Positions 1-12,700 of a stretch of 64,000 nucleotides of DNA are shown here, in pieces. This DNA is from Sphaerolaimus hirsutus. Lineage: Eukaryota; Nematoda; Chromadorea; Monhysterida; Sphaerolaimidae. The stretch lies in assembly GCA_964036195.1 (NCBI GenBank), contig OZ038459.1:4275206-4339205 (forward strand), read 5' to 3'. Under the pieces are notes generated by a model. The model ran no database searches and was not told where the DNA came from. It worked only from the letters and a program-made list of their open reading frames with translations. How positions within the stretch are numbered: position 1 is the first letter of the stretch; every line of letters begins with the position of its first letter. The translations under genes were made by a program, and so were the position numbers.

Positions 1-7
1 TCACAAC

Positions 8-1077
8 CAGGGTTGGCAAAATCTCAGAAAAAAATAAAAATAAAATAAAAATAAAATGGAATATTTAAGAATAAAATAAAATAAAATAAAATGGAAAATT
101 TAAGAATAAAAATAAAAATTGTATAAAAATTCGAATTTTTGTAAAATTTTTGTAAAATTGTATAAAAATTCGTATTTTTGTAAAATTGTATAAAAATTCA
201 TATTTTTTTGTAAAATTTTGTCTCATTGCTTGAGTCTCTACCTGTTTTTTTATGGATCTGGGGGCAGTCCCAAGCATTGTAAAGTGTCAAATGTCATGTA
301 AAATGTCATGCAAAGTGTCAATTGTCATGACAAATGTAAAGTAAAGTGTAAATTGTCATGACATGTAAAAATTAAAGTATCAATTGTCAAGCAAATTGTG
401 TTCAAATCTCATGTTTTATTTCAAAATCTTATGTTTTGTATCCAAATTATGTTGTTGTTGACTCCAAATCTTATGTGAACATTTGGATACAAAAACATAA
501 GATTTGGATATAAAACATACTATGGATACAAAAACACAAGATTTTGATACACAATTTACACTTTGCATGACATTTGTCATGACAATTGCCACTGTGCTTG
601 AAATTTTACATGACACTTGACATTTTGCATGACAATTGATACTTTACTTTACATTTGTCATGACAATTGACACTTTGCATGACATTTTACAAATGTGCCA
701 AGCACACGCCAGTAGTCCTTCTACTGAAAATGCAAACCATTCTTATCAAAAATTGTAACTTTACACTTGCAGCTAGCTAACAATACATACTGCTTGCAAC
801 TTTTGAAAAGAAAGGGAAAAATTTGTCACAGGTTTTTCATGTATAGGTCTAATTATAACATTTTTCTGGCCTTGCATGCATGTTTCTGATTTTTTGTAAA
901 ATTTTTGTACAATTTTTGTAAAATTTTTGTAAAATATGTCATTTTATTTTATTAATGACTTTTGGGAATAAAATAAAATAAAATAAAATGAAACAAGAAT
1001 AAAATAAAAATAAAATAAAATTTTTATACAATTTTTATACAATTTTACTAAAATGAATTTTTATAAAACCAACCCTG
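8..1077. mobile_element. hAT-like MITE, CAGGGTTGG ends, 8-bp TSD at window edge
   Basis: Ends CAGGGTTGG and CCAACCCTG, flanked by tcacaac (1-7, first base outside the window) and ttcacaac (1078-1085): an 8-bp target duplication, typical of hAT elements. Just inside each end is a long (AATAA)n-type A-rich tract and AAAATTTTTGTA motifs, mirrored on the other side. A second element (about 260-712) sits inside. No transposase. Confidence 0.7.
260..712. mobile_element. Foldback MITE rich in TGTCATGCAAAGTG motifs
   Basis: Starts GGGGGCAGTCCC and consists of inverted arrays of a degenerate motif (tgtcatgcaaagtgtcaa and its complement), with TTTGGATACAAAAACATAAG in the centre. The same ends and motif recur at 19039, 19651, 31015 and 56503. 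The right end is degraded. Confidence 0.45.
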
Positions 1078-1433
1078 TTCACAACAACGAATCTATTCAT
1101 ATGTTTTCAATAATCGCATACGGTTTAATTGCATTGGCACGCTTCCAACGTGAGACATAAATACGCGCGAGTGCAGAAGTCATGACCGCCAAGTTTACCA
1201 GTGCTATCATGAAAACAGTAATTAGCAATTTTGACAGTTTCTTCGGCACTGTGCATCAAACATTCCCGGTGAAGCCAGCCAAGCATATCTGCCTTTTCCT
1301 AGGGCCTGACAGTTATTTAAAAAGCTATTTAGCTAGTGGTGCACAGTTTTTACATCATGGCGGAGGTAGCCATCAACAGCCCGCTTGGAAAAAAAGTCAT
1401 TGTGACCCACCCGACTAAAAAAAATTCTAAATA

Positions 1434-1858
1434 CCGTATTACCTTGAAATACCCCTCATGGGGGTTTATTATTTCGCCAGCAAAATTTGAGGGGGGTTAA
1501 TTCGACGGGGGCTGATCCGAGGGGGGTTTATTATTTCATTGGTAATTTTCGTAAGGGTCGTAGTAAATAGTAGGCATTTGCGTACCCAAAACAGGTAATA
1601 AGTGTCTAAACAATATATATTTGGACATCAAAACGTAGATATGTGTAGTCTATGTAGCTGCAACAAGTATGTGTAGCTGCAATGCAAATTAGCAGTAACA
1701 AATACATCATATATTTACATTGCATACATGATGTACATGTACATTCCGGAGGGGGGTATTTAGAGGGGGGGGGTTATTATTTCCCCAGCCCGTTTTGAGG
1801 GGGGGGGGGTTACTTCAAGAGGGTGGTAATCGAAGGGGGATAATTCGAGGTAATACGG
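1434..1858. mobile_element. TA-flanked MITE, CCGTATTACCTCGAAATACC type
   Basis: TIRs CCGTATTACC...GGTAATACGG flanked by TA. Inside the TIRs are G-rich repeats of the form GGGGGGTTAATTCGA with variable G-runs; the core has CAAAACAGGTAATAA and a short mirrored ACATGATGTACAT. Same subtype as 26053, 31751, 57823 and 59651. Confidence 0.75.
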
Positions 1859-1974
1859 TAGCCAAAACAAGAACTAATGCTCAGGGAAACTGGCGTATGT
1901 GCGAAACAGGTGTATGTGCGAAATAGGCCTGGCCCGCACAGAGTTTCAGGTAGAAATGCAATAAAACTTTATCT

Positions 1975-2115
1975 ACCGTATCTACTACCCTTGAATTAAA
2001 CCCCTCGAAATAACACCAGTTCGAGATGAGGAAAAAATACGCCACTCCCCTCAAAATACCCCCAGTTATGAGCGAGATGAAGTAAAAGTACCCCCCTCGA
2101 AATACCCCCGTCTGG
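1975..2115. mobile_element. Fragment of the CCGTATT MITE family
   Basis: Left end and C-rich repeats (ACCCCTCGAAATAAC type) only; the right terminus is missing. From 2116 to 2557 I see only AT-rich sequence with short TG/CT-rich repeats (ttctctcttgtg). Confidence 0.5.
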
Positions 2116-2557
2116 AATAAAGTATGTATGTATGCAAGGTAAAATACATTGTGTATTTATTGATGTCAATTTGCTTAGTAGCTGTTGTGAGAGTGGCTCT
2201 CTTGTGTGGTGAGAGTAGTACTCTTGTGTGGTCAGTGGTGGTTTGTTTTCTCCCCTATCTGTAGTAGCCAGGTGCAGGGCTGTTCTCTTTTGTAGTGGGT
2301 TGTGTTGTGATGAGAAGTTGTTCTCTCTTGTTGAATGGATGCAGGTGTGATTGGGTCTATTTTACAGTTCAGAAGTCCAAGTCCAGAGATTTATATTTTT
2401 GCCTTTATTTTTACTTGTTTCAGCAATGGTTCAAGGAAAGTTTATAAGTGATATCCAAATGTTTCAGAGTCCTTGAAATTGTACTAAAAATCTACTTTTA
2501 AGCATCAAAATGCAAACAAAAAACATGTTTGCAGACAACATGATTTATCAAAGCTAC

Positions 2558-2764
2558 ATTGGCCCTACGCACACTAGTTTTCACACGAAATGTCAAAAAC
2601 TCATAAATAAGCTTTGAACGTGTTTGAGTTTCCCACAATGAGTCATTTTTAATCTACATCAAGTCTAGTTGACAGCCAACTCATTGTAGAAAACTCAAAT
2701 GCGTTCTAAGCTGATTTGTGAGTTTTCGAAATTTTGTGTGAAAACTAGTGTGCGCAGGCACAAT
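2558..2764. mobile_element. Foldback MITE with CACACTAGTTTTCAC ends
   Basis: Inverted ends ATTGGCCCTACGCACACTAG and its imperfect complement ending GGCACAAT, with nearly the whole 207 bp folding into a hairpin. Related copies at 24124, 54547, 57087 and 58285 keep the ACTAGT core. Confidence 0.6.
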
Positions 2765-3208
2765 CTGGGCACAGATTAGAAAATCCAAATCTTTTCAATT
2801 TTAATTGAAAAGCCGACATTGGCCCAAATGATTAAGACATTAAAAAACAGAATTGCCTACGTAAATATTGAATCACACCTCTAGACAGCGGGACCTTCTG
2901 CAAAACAGATTGTGTGTCACTGTCTGCCTACAGTGTTGGCTAACGTTTAGATAAACTTTTTAGCTACTGTATATTTATGATCAGTTTCCTTAGATCTGAT
3001 AATGTTTGAATACTACCCACATGCAGTTGAATAACTTAAATTGATATACTTAGGATTATTATTAAATAAGTATAAGTTTTTTAAATAAGTAAATACATTG
3101 ATCAAAATCATTTTTATTGCCAAGATGGCAACAACACATGGACTAGTAAATAAATATGTGTAGGTATTATAGATATACATTGATATGTAAATATAAATGA
3201 GGCGTCTA

Positions 3209-3831
3209 ATTCTGAAAGTCGACAAGTCCACAAAATGCGATTTTGAGTAAATCGCATTTTAAGTTTCATTTCCAATTCCAGGTCTGTGGTGCGTGTCCAA
3301 TGGCGCTCTCTCATGCTCAATATTAAGTTCCAAATATTTACAAAAAAGTGTCAAATTTTCAGCCCCTGCTCTCAACATATATGTGAAAAATTGGGTGTCT
3401 ATAAAATTCTACTCGGACAGAACAAAACTGTTTTGGGGAGGGAAATTGACTTGTCGACTTCTTGCACTCGCGGACATTTTTGTTCCCGCCCAGGTTGCGC
3501 CTGCCTTATGGGAAATTTATGGACTTGTCGACTTTTAGAAATCGGTGTCCATGATGGACTTATCACATTTCTTGCATTTTTTCCCATAAAAAAGGCTGCG
3601 GAAGGTGGACTTGTCGACTTTTAGCCCAAAACTAAGTGGACTTGTCGACTTCTTGCCCATTTTTTTAGCATTTTTCCCAAAAATGTCAAATTTGGCAGTT
3701 AGCCATATGGGTATATGAGGTCAAAAAATTTATGGAAAATTATGAAAAAAATGTGCGGGAGTAGCCCCAGATGACGTTTCCGGGCCTAACTCAGAATTTT
3801 CATATTTCGGACTTGTCGACTTTTATAATTG
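3209..3831. repeat. Repeat unit with six GGACTTGTCGACTT motifs
   Basis: The motif GGACTTGTCGACTT (or its complement at the left end) occurs near 3218, 3448, 3521, 3609, 3639 and 3807, with unrelated spacer in between. Inverted at the two extremities, so it may be a non-autonomous element with internal copies of its own terminus. No coding evidence. Confidence 0.45.
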
Positions 3832-3899
3832 GAATTAAAATAGTTAGGTTACGTTTATTACCAGTTTTGGGTATGTCAAAGCCAATCCTTTACTACACC

Positions 3900-4870
3900 A
3901 TTCACGAAGATGTCTGGCGAAATAATAAAAAGTAAACCCTGAAAAACTCTGAACTGTTGCACTCTGAAAAAGTAAACCCCCTGGGGCTGGGGGTACTTCG
4001 AGAACATCGGTAGTTTACATAGTTATATACATTACTGGGAAACTAATCAAATATATACACATGGGAATAGTACATACAGGGAAATCGCCACTGACAGTTT
4101 TCGTGTTAGCTTACCATTATGGATATTATATCAGGATTTTCTGGTTTTTGCCCCGTCCACGGCGCGGCTGCATTGTTCGCCGTTGTAGTACGAAAAACGT
4201 GAGCTGTCACATGCTAAATACGTACTGTACATATGTCACACAGTGTACACAGTGAACTCTGATGTTTGGGGTACTAGCAGGTGCCACTGAAGTGACTAGA
4301 GAGATATCTGCCCGGAATATGTCACTTCACAGTGGCTCTAGGATAGTCACTTTTATGTCCCATATTGTAATTATTGAAATACATTTGCCGGTGAGTGCCG
4401 GTACTTTTTCCGTAGAAATATATTTACTATTTACCCAGTGCTCAAGTATACCGTATTTCCTCGAAATACCCCCGGGGGGTTTATTTTTTCAGAGTGAGAA
4501 TTTTGAGGGGGGGTTAAACGAGGGGGGGGGTATTTCGAGGGGGGGGGGGTTATTATTTCGCCAGAAATTTTTTGAAAACCAAGTACTAAATTGTCGTCTG
4601 AAACGTATGCAGACGTCGAAAATGCAACAAAAATCGCCATTTATACGACTCTAAAGACTTGTATAAGTGTGTAGACGTATAATCACTGTTCTCACATAAC
4701 AGAGTCATCGTTTTTAACGTGTGTTTTGCATTACCCAGATGACAAACCGCAGCCTTTGTCATTTACGTTCTCTATACACTAAATTTGGGGGGGGTATTTC
4801 GAGGGGGGGTTTATAAGTTCATAGTGTCCATTTTGAGGGGGGGGGTATTTTGCCCCGCCCTCCTTTTAGA
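3900..4870. mobile_element. Two CCGTATT-type MITE fragments
   Basis: 3900-4010 is a degenerate right half (GCGAAATAATAAAAAG, CCCCCTGGGG). A second copy begins with TA then CCGTATTTCCTCGAAATACC at 4451, with the core (CAGACGTCGAAAATGCAAC, AACGTGTGTTTTGCA), and stops in G-rich repeats near 4862 without the right terminus. Confidence 0.6.
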
Positions 4871-4944
4871 AGAAATATAGTAAATGTTTGTCATTTGGAT
4901 GATAGAGATATTATTTGAAACTCATTTAGAATTAATAGGCTATA

Positions 4945-6207
4945 CACTACCGTGCAGAATAGTTGAGACTTTTTGCGCTGCATGATTAATGTTGCCAGAA
5001 TTTCAAAATGGTTGATATGCAAAACATTTGGATACAATACATGGGTACCCTGGGGGGTTGACTACACATGCCCAGGATGACCGCCCATCAAGTTCAAATC
5101 TGCATATATTCCTAGTGTACAAACATATTAACTCAGTTTGTTCATGTTTCAGAATAGTTGAGACTTTTCTTGTTTTTTGGCAGTAGCCACCCAGTATCTC
5201 ACTTTAAAGTCTATATCCACCTCCTATGTTCATTTTTTAACAAAATTTTCACCATGACAACTGCTTGCCTGCATCGCTGAGCTCTGAGTGCAGCAAGAAA
5301 CATTCTAAGCATGAACAGCATATGGCAATGCATATATGGAAAATGTGGCATTTATTGATTTTTGCTGCAGTTTTGCATCCATTGCCAGCAACTCTGAAAT
5401 GGGGGTAGGCATACTACTGGGTGGGGCTATTTGGTGTGTAAATTTGATGTTTTGGCCTTGCTCTTTTAGGGAGAAAAGTTGGCCCAACTGCGAATGAGTA
5501 ATGTGCAATTATTTTGGATGGAATGAAGATGGAAGTTTGTAAGTGCAATAACTTTTGATTGGAAAGAGATATTGAAAAAACGTTTTTGTCATATTAATTC
5601 TCTCTGTCTAAAGTATGTTATAGACTGTTCAATAACAAAATTTTCATGCTGCAAACCCCAGTAAAATAAGCATAAAATATTTAGACACCATTGAAAAATT
5701 TGAAGTGCCATAACTTTTGATTGGAAAGAGATATTGAACTCATTTATGTTTTAAATGAATCCTCGTTGTCTAAAGTATATGATAGCATGTTCAAAAAAAA
5801 TATTTTTTCATGTTCAAAAACTGGGTCAAATTGACATACGAAATTCAGACATCACTAAACTGACCACAAAAATAAAATCTGCAGGTCGTCCCGATAATTT
5901 GAAGTGTTGAATGATTCAAATCAGCCCAGAAATGGTTGAGTTATTAAGCTTCAAAGACACTCATCCAGGTTGCCCGTTTTTTGTATATTTATTGACCATC
6001 TTTTTATAGACTCCCCTTATCTCGGGTCTGGGTTTTTTTTGAGCAAACAAAAAATTTTCGTTGTAGCCCCAGCATCAAACCCCAACATACTCAAACGGCA
6101 TCAAAATTGAGCAAGGGACAAGAAATTGGGAAGCAAACAAGTACAGTGGACCCCCAGCCTACTGTTTCTCTATGTGTGAAAAGTCTCAACTATTCTGCAC
6201 GGTAGTG
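4945..6207. mobile_element. Tc1/mariner-like element, 1.26 kb, TA target
   Basis: Ends CACTACCGTGCAGAATAGTT and its exact complement at the right side (TIR continues through TGAGACTTTT), flanked by TA. TA duplication and a CACT-type end are typical of Tc1/mariner elements, and the length fits a full-size member, but I see no transposase frame. A further copy of AATAGTTGAGACTTTT lies at 5153, and TAACTTTTGATTGGAAAGAG occurs twice (about 5550 and 5710). Confidence 0.7.
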
Positions 6208-6231
6208 TATTTCTAAATTGGCTCTACAACA

Positions 6232-6493
6232 GTGATGGAAAAAGTGCCAGGATTCGAAAAGCGTCATGACGCTTCTTGCTCTGGCGCTAGCGCCAAAGCT
6301 AGACGTTTTGTTCCTGGCGCCACTGGTGCGGGTCCGGTTTTCATGGGTGCGGCGCCAAGTGCGAATGGCGCAACAGCAAAATAGCGCCAAGCGCCAGAAG
6401 CGATTTTTATTGGAAGCGTGCCAATAGTAATTAAAGCATGTGACTTTTGTCGCTTTTTGCTTTGGCGCTAGCGCCATGGCGCTTTTCCATCAC
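6232..6493. mobile_element. GGCGCC-rich MITE with GTGATGGAAAA ends
   Basis: Inverted ends GTGATGGAAAAAG and CTTTTCCATCAC enclose palindromic GGCGCCAAGCGCCA motifs. GTGATG ends and GGCGCC modules recur at 15437, 52990, 57515 and 58725. Just upstream of the Trk-like start codon. Confidence 0.55.
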
Positions 6494-6605
6494 GGGCGCC
6501 GACACAATTCACAATCCACAACTATAAATCACAACTTATTGATAATGTGTACTGATACCTATTTGCACTCAATTTTGAAAACTCATTAAAAAAATTTCAG
6601 CCACA

Positions 6606-6711
6606 ATGACGTCAAGTTTCAACAAAGGCATCGAAATTGTATTTGATTTTTTATTAAACAATGTAATCTGCCTGATTTTGATAACACTTTTCACTGGAGA
6701 CATTCAGGCAG
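6606..6711 (+). CDS. trk: Trk-like exon 1: start codon and signal peptide
   Basis: The ATG lies just after a tttcag acceptor and in the context ccacaATG, so an untranslated 5' exon probably lies upstream. The 35 codons contain a hydrophobic core (VICLILITLF) as expected of a signal peptide for a secreted ectodomain. A good donor (gcag/gtataa) closes the exon in phase 1. Promoter and 5' UTR exon not identified. Confidence 0.6.
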
Positions 6712-9700
6712 GTATAAATTCACGTTATACATTCACAAAGCCACCAAGAAACCATCAATTAGAGTGAGTTGACTTTGATGATCGAATGCTATCTGACAAA
6801 ACTACCTACCGTATATCCTTGAATAAGTCCTCCCCCTTGAATAACATCCCCCCTTGAATAAGTCCCCCCTGTTGGCCAGGTGAGGAAAAATAACTCATCC
6901 ATTTGAATAACTCCCCCCTCCTGAATAACTCCCCCTCTGGGTATTTGATATGTGTATCCACAACGTGTATTTGAATGATTCAGATGCTGATGAACACTAA
7001 GTTTAGCATGAAAACCTTGTTTTTGTTGTTTTTGAACTGTTTAGTACTGTGATTACATGAGTTGACGAAATGCATTCACGCAAGGAATAAAATGCAAGTT
7101 CTGAGGAAAAAATAACTCCCCCCCTTGAATAACATCCCCCCTCCAAAACTTCTGACGAAATAATAACTCCCCTGGGGTCTTATTCGAGGATATACGGTAT
7201 TTACCTACACTGTGTCTCATCAAAGTTCGGAAAGCGTGTTATTTGGCTATCCCATACGGAGCGAATTGATGGCTACTTACTTGGGAGTAATGTTTTTCTG
7301 CTTTAAAATTGCTTTCAACTTTTTTTCCGGGCTTCAATTCAACATAGTAAATTAGGTCTAATGAATATACATGATAAAAAGTACACCTGAAAAAAACTTT
7401 CGCCCACTTTACAACTGCAGATTGTATTATGAGCACGTAATGTGGCACAGTGCAGAGTGTTATTTGTACAGGCGAGTTTATGAGAGATCTGGCAGCATGT
7501 TCAGAGTGGCAGAAGTTTGTCACTTTATTCTTAAAAAACTTTTTTTTAAACTGAGATTTAAAAAAAAATTAATGTCCGAAATTGCAGTACCATCTTTCCT
7601 GCGTGGGTCCTGATTATAATGGATCAAATACGGATACGGAGGACATTTTTCATTCATCCGTGCCCACTCAAAGTCCGATTTTTATGGATGTAGAGGTAAA
7701 TTCAAGTGAATTGTTGCATTACAATTTTTAACCTGGTGGCGGCCATCATGTTAATATATCATATGTATCATTATCCTGGTTAGAAATAATCAGTTATGAT
7801 TTATAATATCATTGGGTAAATATCCATTCGTTTTACAGTTATTTTTTTCATTCTGATTGTTTTAAGTGAAACTTTTTAAGCCAAAGTTCAGATGATTGTT
7901 TGGCGATAAGTTATTTGAAATTTTAATTCAAAATAGATCAAACATTCAGTTAAATCACCAATTAATTTCAGAACTCAGACAATCCCATCAAAGTGTTACA
8001 AAAAATGTCATCAAATTTGACAAAACTTGTGACTCACGTGCAACTGCATGGCTACAAACAGTTGACAGAATTGAAACAAAGTGATTTCATGCCATTTACA
8101 TCCATGACACACTTGACAGTAAATCAGTGTGGTTTGAAAACTTTGGGATCAAGACTTTTGGCTTATAACAATGGCATCTACTGGATTGATTTAAGTCACA
8201 ATGAACTGGAAATTGTCATGTGGCAGGCTTTTATTGGTTTGTTTTAGCTTTTTTTACTAAATTGTAGTTGGCATTGCAAGCTGTAGACCAGTTTTATCAT
8301 TGAAAAATGAGCGGTTTTGAGACAAATAATCTCAGAAAATCCCTCAAAAATATATTCTCGGCCGACAGCACACCTATTATAATATCCTACCATAATTTAA
8401 TGAATATAATCTTGTGATAGATTTTGTTATAAATTATTCCATAGTAAAAACGAAATATTATTATGAAAAGTTGTATAATTTTTGGTTCATTATTCAGACG
8501 GGTTATGGTAGGTTTTCATACTAAGTGTGCTGTCCGCCGCGTATACCTAATTAAATCTCCCAAGAAAAACCTGAAAAAAAATTATGTGGTATTCTTAAAA
8601 ATCAAATCCTTGACATCGTTAGTGGTTTGCAAATATTTGTTCCATGCAGCATCGTTAACAGGTTCTTAATGACCTTTAAAAAATCTTTATTGCCGTATTT
8701 CCTCGAAATATACCTACCGTATTACCTCGAAATACCCCCAGGGGGTTTATTATTTCGCCAACAAAATTTGAGGGGGAATAATTCGAGGGGGGGGGGTTAT
8801 TCGAGGGGGGTCTATTATTGCGCCAGAAATTTTCGGAAATTCCCCATACGCAGTCGTAGAAAAATCGAACAATCACATAGATTTATATGTGTTTATAGGC
8901 ATATATTACTGTATATACACAAAAACGCTTCCCTAACGTCACTCAATCATCAGTTATACGTGTGTTCTGCATTGTACAGATCACAAACTGCGGTATTTGT
9001 CATGTACGTTCACGTTACACTCAATTTTAGGGGGGGGGGTTATTTCGAGGGGGGGTTATTATTTCCTCAGCCGAAATTTAGGGGGGTATTTCGAGGGCGG
9101 GGGGGGGGGGGGTAATTCAAGGGGGGGTTAATTCAAGGGGGGGTTAATTCAAGGTAATACGGTAGTTATTTTCTTATAACGTGTGTTCTGCATTGCCCGA
9201 ATCTCAAAGTTTAGGTTTTGTCATCTACGTTATCTTTAGGCAGCCTTTACACGGATTTTTGGGTGACGACAAATCACACTTAAAAAGTTCCAAATTTCAA
9301 CTGAGAAGTTCCTTATTTTTGAGAAAAAGTGGTCAAGTATATATGGCACTCAGGAGTATATGTATGTGAAATTTCATTTGTATTGGCTTGGTTGTTAAGG
9401 AGTGATAGACCACTGCATTTTTTTTTGTCGCCGGAAGCTGTCGGGAAGCCAACAACGATTCCGACAAATTGAGAGAATTTAATTTTGAGTGTGACGAATA
9501 GCAGATTCATCATTGTGATCGTCACACTCATACAGCAGACACACAGAAAAGTGGCTGAAAGTCGTCACGAGCTGTGAACGTGTTTTTTCAGTGACAACAA
9601 TGTGTCTTTTATCTAAAACAGACACCGCACTTCAGCAAAATATTTTGGGAGTGTGTGTTGGTAGAATGTGAATTTTTACGCTAGTTTATATACCGTATTT

Positions 9701-12700
9701 CCTCAAAATACCCCCCCCCTCGAAATACCCCCCTCAAAATGGACACTATGAACTTATAAACCCCCCCCTCGAAATACCCCCCCCCCCAAATTGAGTGTAT
9801 AGAGAACGTAAATGACAAAGGCATCTGGGTAATGCAAAACACACGTTAAAAACGATAACTCTGTTATGTGAGAACAGTGATTATACGTCTAGACACTTAG
9901 ACAAGTCTTTAGAGTCTTATAAACGGCGATTTTTGTTGCATTTTCGACGTCTGCGTACGTTTCAGACGACAATTTAGTACTTGGTTTTCAAAAAATTTCT
10001 GGCGAAATAATAAACCCCCCCCCCTCGAAATACCCCCCCCTCGTTTAACCCCCCCTCAAAATTCTCACTCTGAAAAAATAAACCCCCGGGGGTATTTCGA
10101 GGAAATACGGTAGATATATACTGTAAATACTCTATTATTATGACCCCCTCAATCAAGCAATCTGTCAAATTGCTCAATCTGTCAAATGCGACCCTCTCTA
10201 ATTGTGCAACCACCAGAGAAAAACACAAAACAAAAAACCGACGTAACAAAGCAATCTAGCTATCTGGAGCGATTTTTCAGAAATTATACCCAATTTTTTT
10301 GAAAATCACTTATTTTCATACCTTTCTATATGTTTTCACCTCCAAAATCACTAGTTCATGTGTCTAGCTGCCTATTTTCAGCTACCTTTTTAGTTCTGCA
10401 GGTTCTTATAAACCTACCGGTAGGTATTTTGTGAAAAATAGCAAAATAAAATGCGACCCTCCCTATTGACGCGACCCCTCCAATAGTGTGACCCCTAAAA
10501 ATGTGGTGAAAACAATAATGTGACATGCATATTAATAGAGTATTTACAGTAAATTCTGTAAATACACAAAAAAATCCTGGGGGGCTGGCTATTTCGTGGT
10601 GTAGAAGGAAGAACAAAGAGAAAAATTGATAAAAGCAGGTGAAAAATAGCTTTAAAAAGTATATAGGCAAATATAAAACAAATTCCACCAAAGTCACGAA
10701 TGTTCGACAAAAGCCAATATACATAATAAATCGACATAAAACTGATGTCTTTGTCAGAAATCACCACTTATAATGCTATCCCATGGCTCCACAGCCATTC
10801 TATGGCTATATATAACATCACAAAGTACTGCCACTCGTCTAATATACCTGTATATGTTGACCCATAACCATATCTGGGAGATTTTGAAAAAAAACGGTTT
10901 TATTTAATAAAAAAAACGGTGTTGTTGAAAAAACAGTTTTTTCCACCCCCAGTATTTACATTTACTCAAAAAATACATATACTTGAGTACTGTGTAAATA
11001 TGTTTGTTTCCTCTGAAAGAAAGTACCCATACTCACCTTTATGCATACTTTTTTCAAGTACTCAAGTACAGAAAATGTATTTTGGGTAGGCTTATATATT
11101 GGCTTCTCACAGCATATAGAAGGGAAAAAGGAAGAAAAAAGCTTAAAGTAGTGAAAAGACATCAATCTTTTGTATAGCAAATACATATACAGTCAAGAGT
11201 AGCTGAAAATTGGCAAACGCAGATGAACAAGTGAATTTAAACGTGAATATGGGCAAAAAGGTATGAAAATTAGCGATTTTGAGTCAAAATCAAGGACGTA
11301 TCCAGCAGAGTTGCGAAAGTGTATTTACACTTACTCAAAATACCCGGGTAAATGGGTATTTATATTTACACTTACACTTACACTTTCATAAAATACCCGT
11401 ACACTTTTTTTACACTTTTCTGGGCAAAATACCCGGGTACAGAAAGTGTATTTTTTTCATTCAGATGGCCCCATTTTATGCTTTTGAGAAAGCATAAAAC
11501 AGGTTCATGTACCAAAAAAACTGCACAGTGCACATATGCAGTTATGCATTGAATGTAGAAAATATGGCAAATGTGTAAACTAGCACTATCTCTGACCTTT
11601 GAACAGTACTCATAGTATTCTACAGTTTCATCATACTTTTGTAAAAAGGACAATATCAATTTAAATTCACCAGCTGGACACAAAGTCGACTGTCTTTTGC
11701 ATTGATATTTGCTGCATGTACATTCTTGCATTTAAACAGTGTGTATCACATTGCTTTATCAGTAAAATATCAACACTGAAAAAGTGCCATTATTAGGCAA
11801 CTTCATACCACTAAATTTGTTACAGTCTGAAATGTTTCATAATTGGCAGTAAAATGTGAAATAATGAATGACAATGATAGATAAATTGATCTAAAGGTGA
11901 AAACAGCGGTGTTTTCTAATGCTCAACAGTGAGAGCTCTTTCTAAAAAAAATTTACACTTACACTTTTTTACACTTTCCTGGGTATTTTAAAAATACCTT
12001 ACACTTTTGTTATCCATACTTAAAATTTGGAAAGTGTATTTACGCTTACACTTACACTTTCCAAAAATACCAGTATTTGAACAACTCTGGTATCCAAGGG
12101 GTTGGCACGGGGGCTGCAGCCTCCCCCTGTTCCCAGGGTTGGACCTGAAAAACACAGGGAAAATCAACTTTTGGTAGCAATTTTCAAGGTGTGATGTAAA
12201 AATTTGTGCATCCAAGTGCACATTTTTCCATCACACAGAGGTACAAAAATCAGCCCTGTAATCCCAATTCTCCATCACATTATAGGTAAAATTTTAGGGG
12301 GGGGGGGCTTAGCCCCCCCCCCATTCACTGGGCTCCATACACAAGCAGCCCCCAATCAAAAATCCTGCATCAAAATTCAGGCAAAAAAATTCTCAAATAC
12401 TCACTTTTATGTTTTCAGGCAAAAACAAGTATTTTTCTCATGTTTGAGTAAATGAATAAAGTTCTACTTTACATTTTCTGTACTCAGGGGGGAGTAAAAA
12501 TTAAATACTTTAAATACACATTTACTTCAGTACTTTTAACAAAAACTTTTAACTCTGAAAAAAGTGCAGTACTTTTAAGAACTATGTATTGACTCTGTAA
12601 GAATTGACAGCTGGCTGATTTGGAAGGGTGCAGGTGAACGTAGCCGAAAATTTACTTTAAGGTTAGATAGCTGACCAGCCTCCAGGGGGAGAGATAGCTG

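Noticed and set aside
4262..4654. 130-codon frame over 4262-4654
   Set aside because: Its second half is translated MITE G-run repeat (GGLNEGGGISRGGG), which recurs wherever that MITE occurs.
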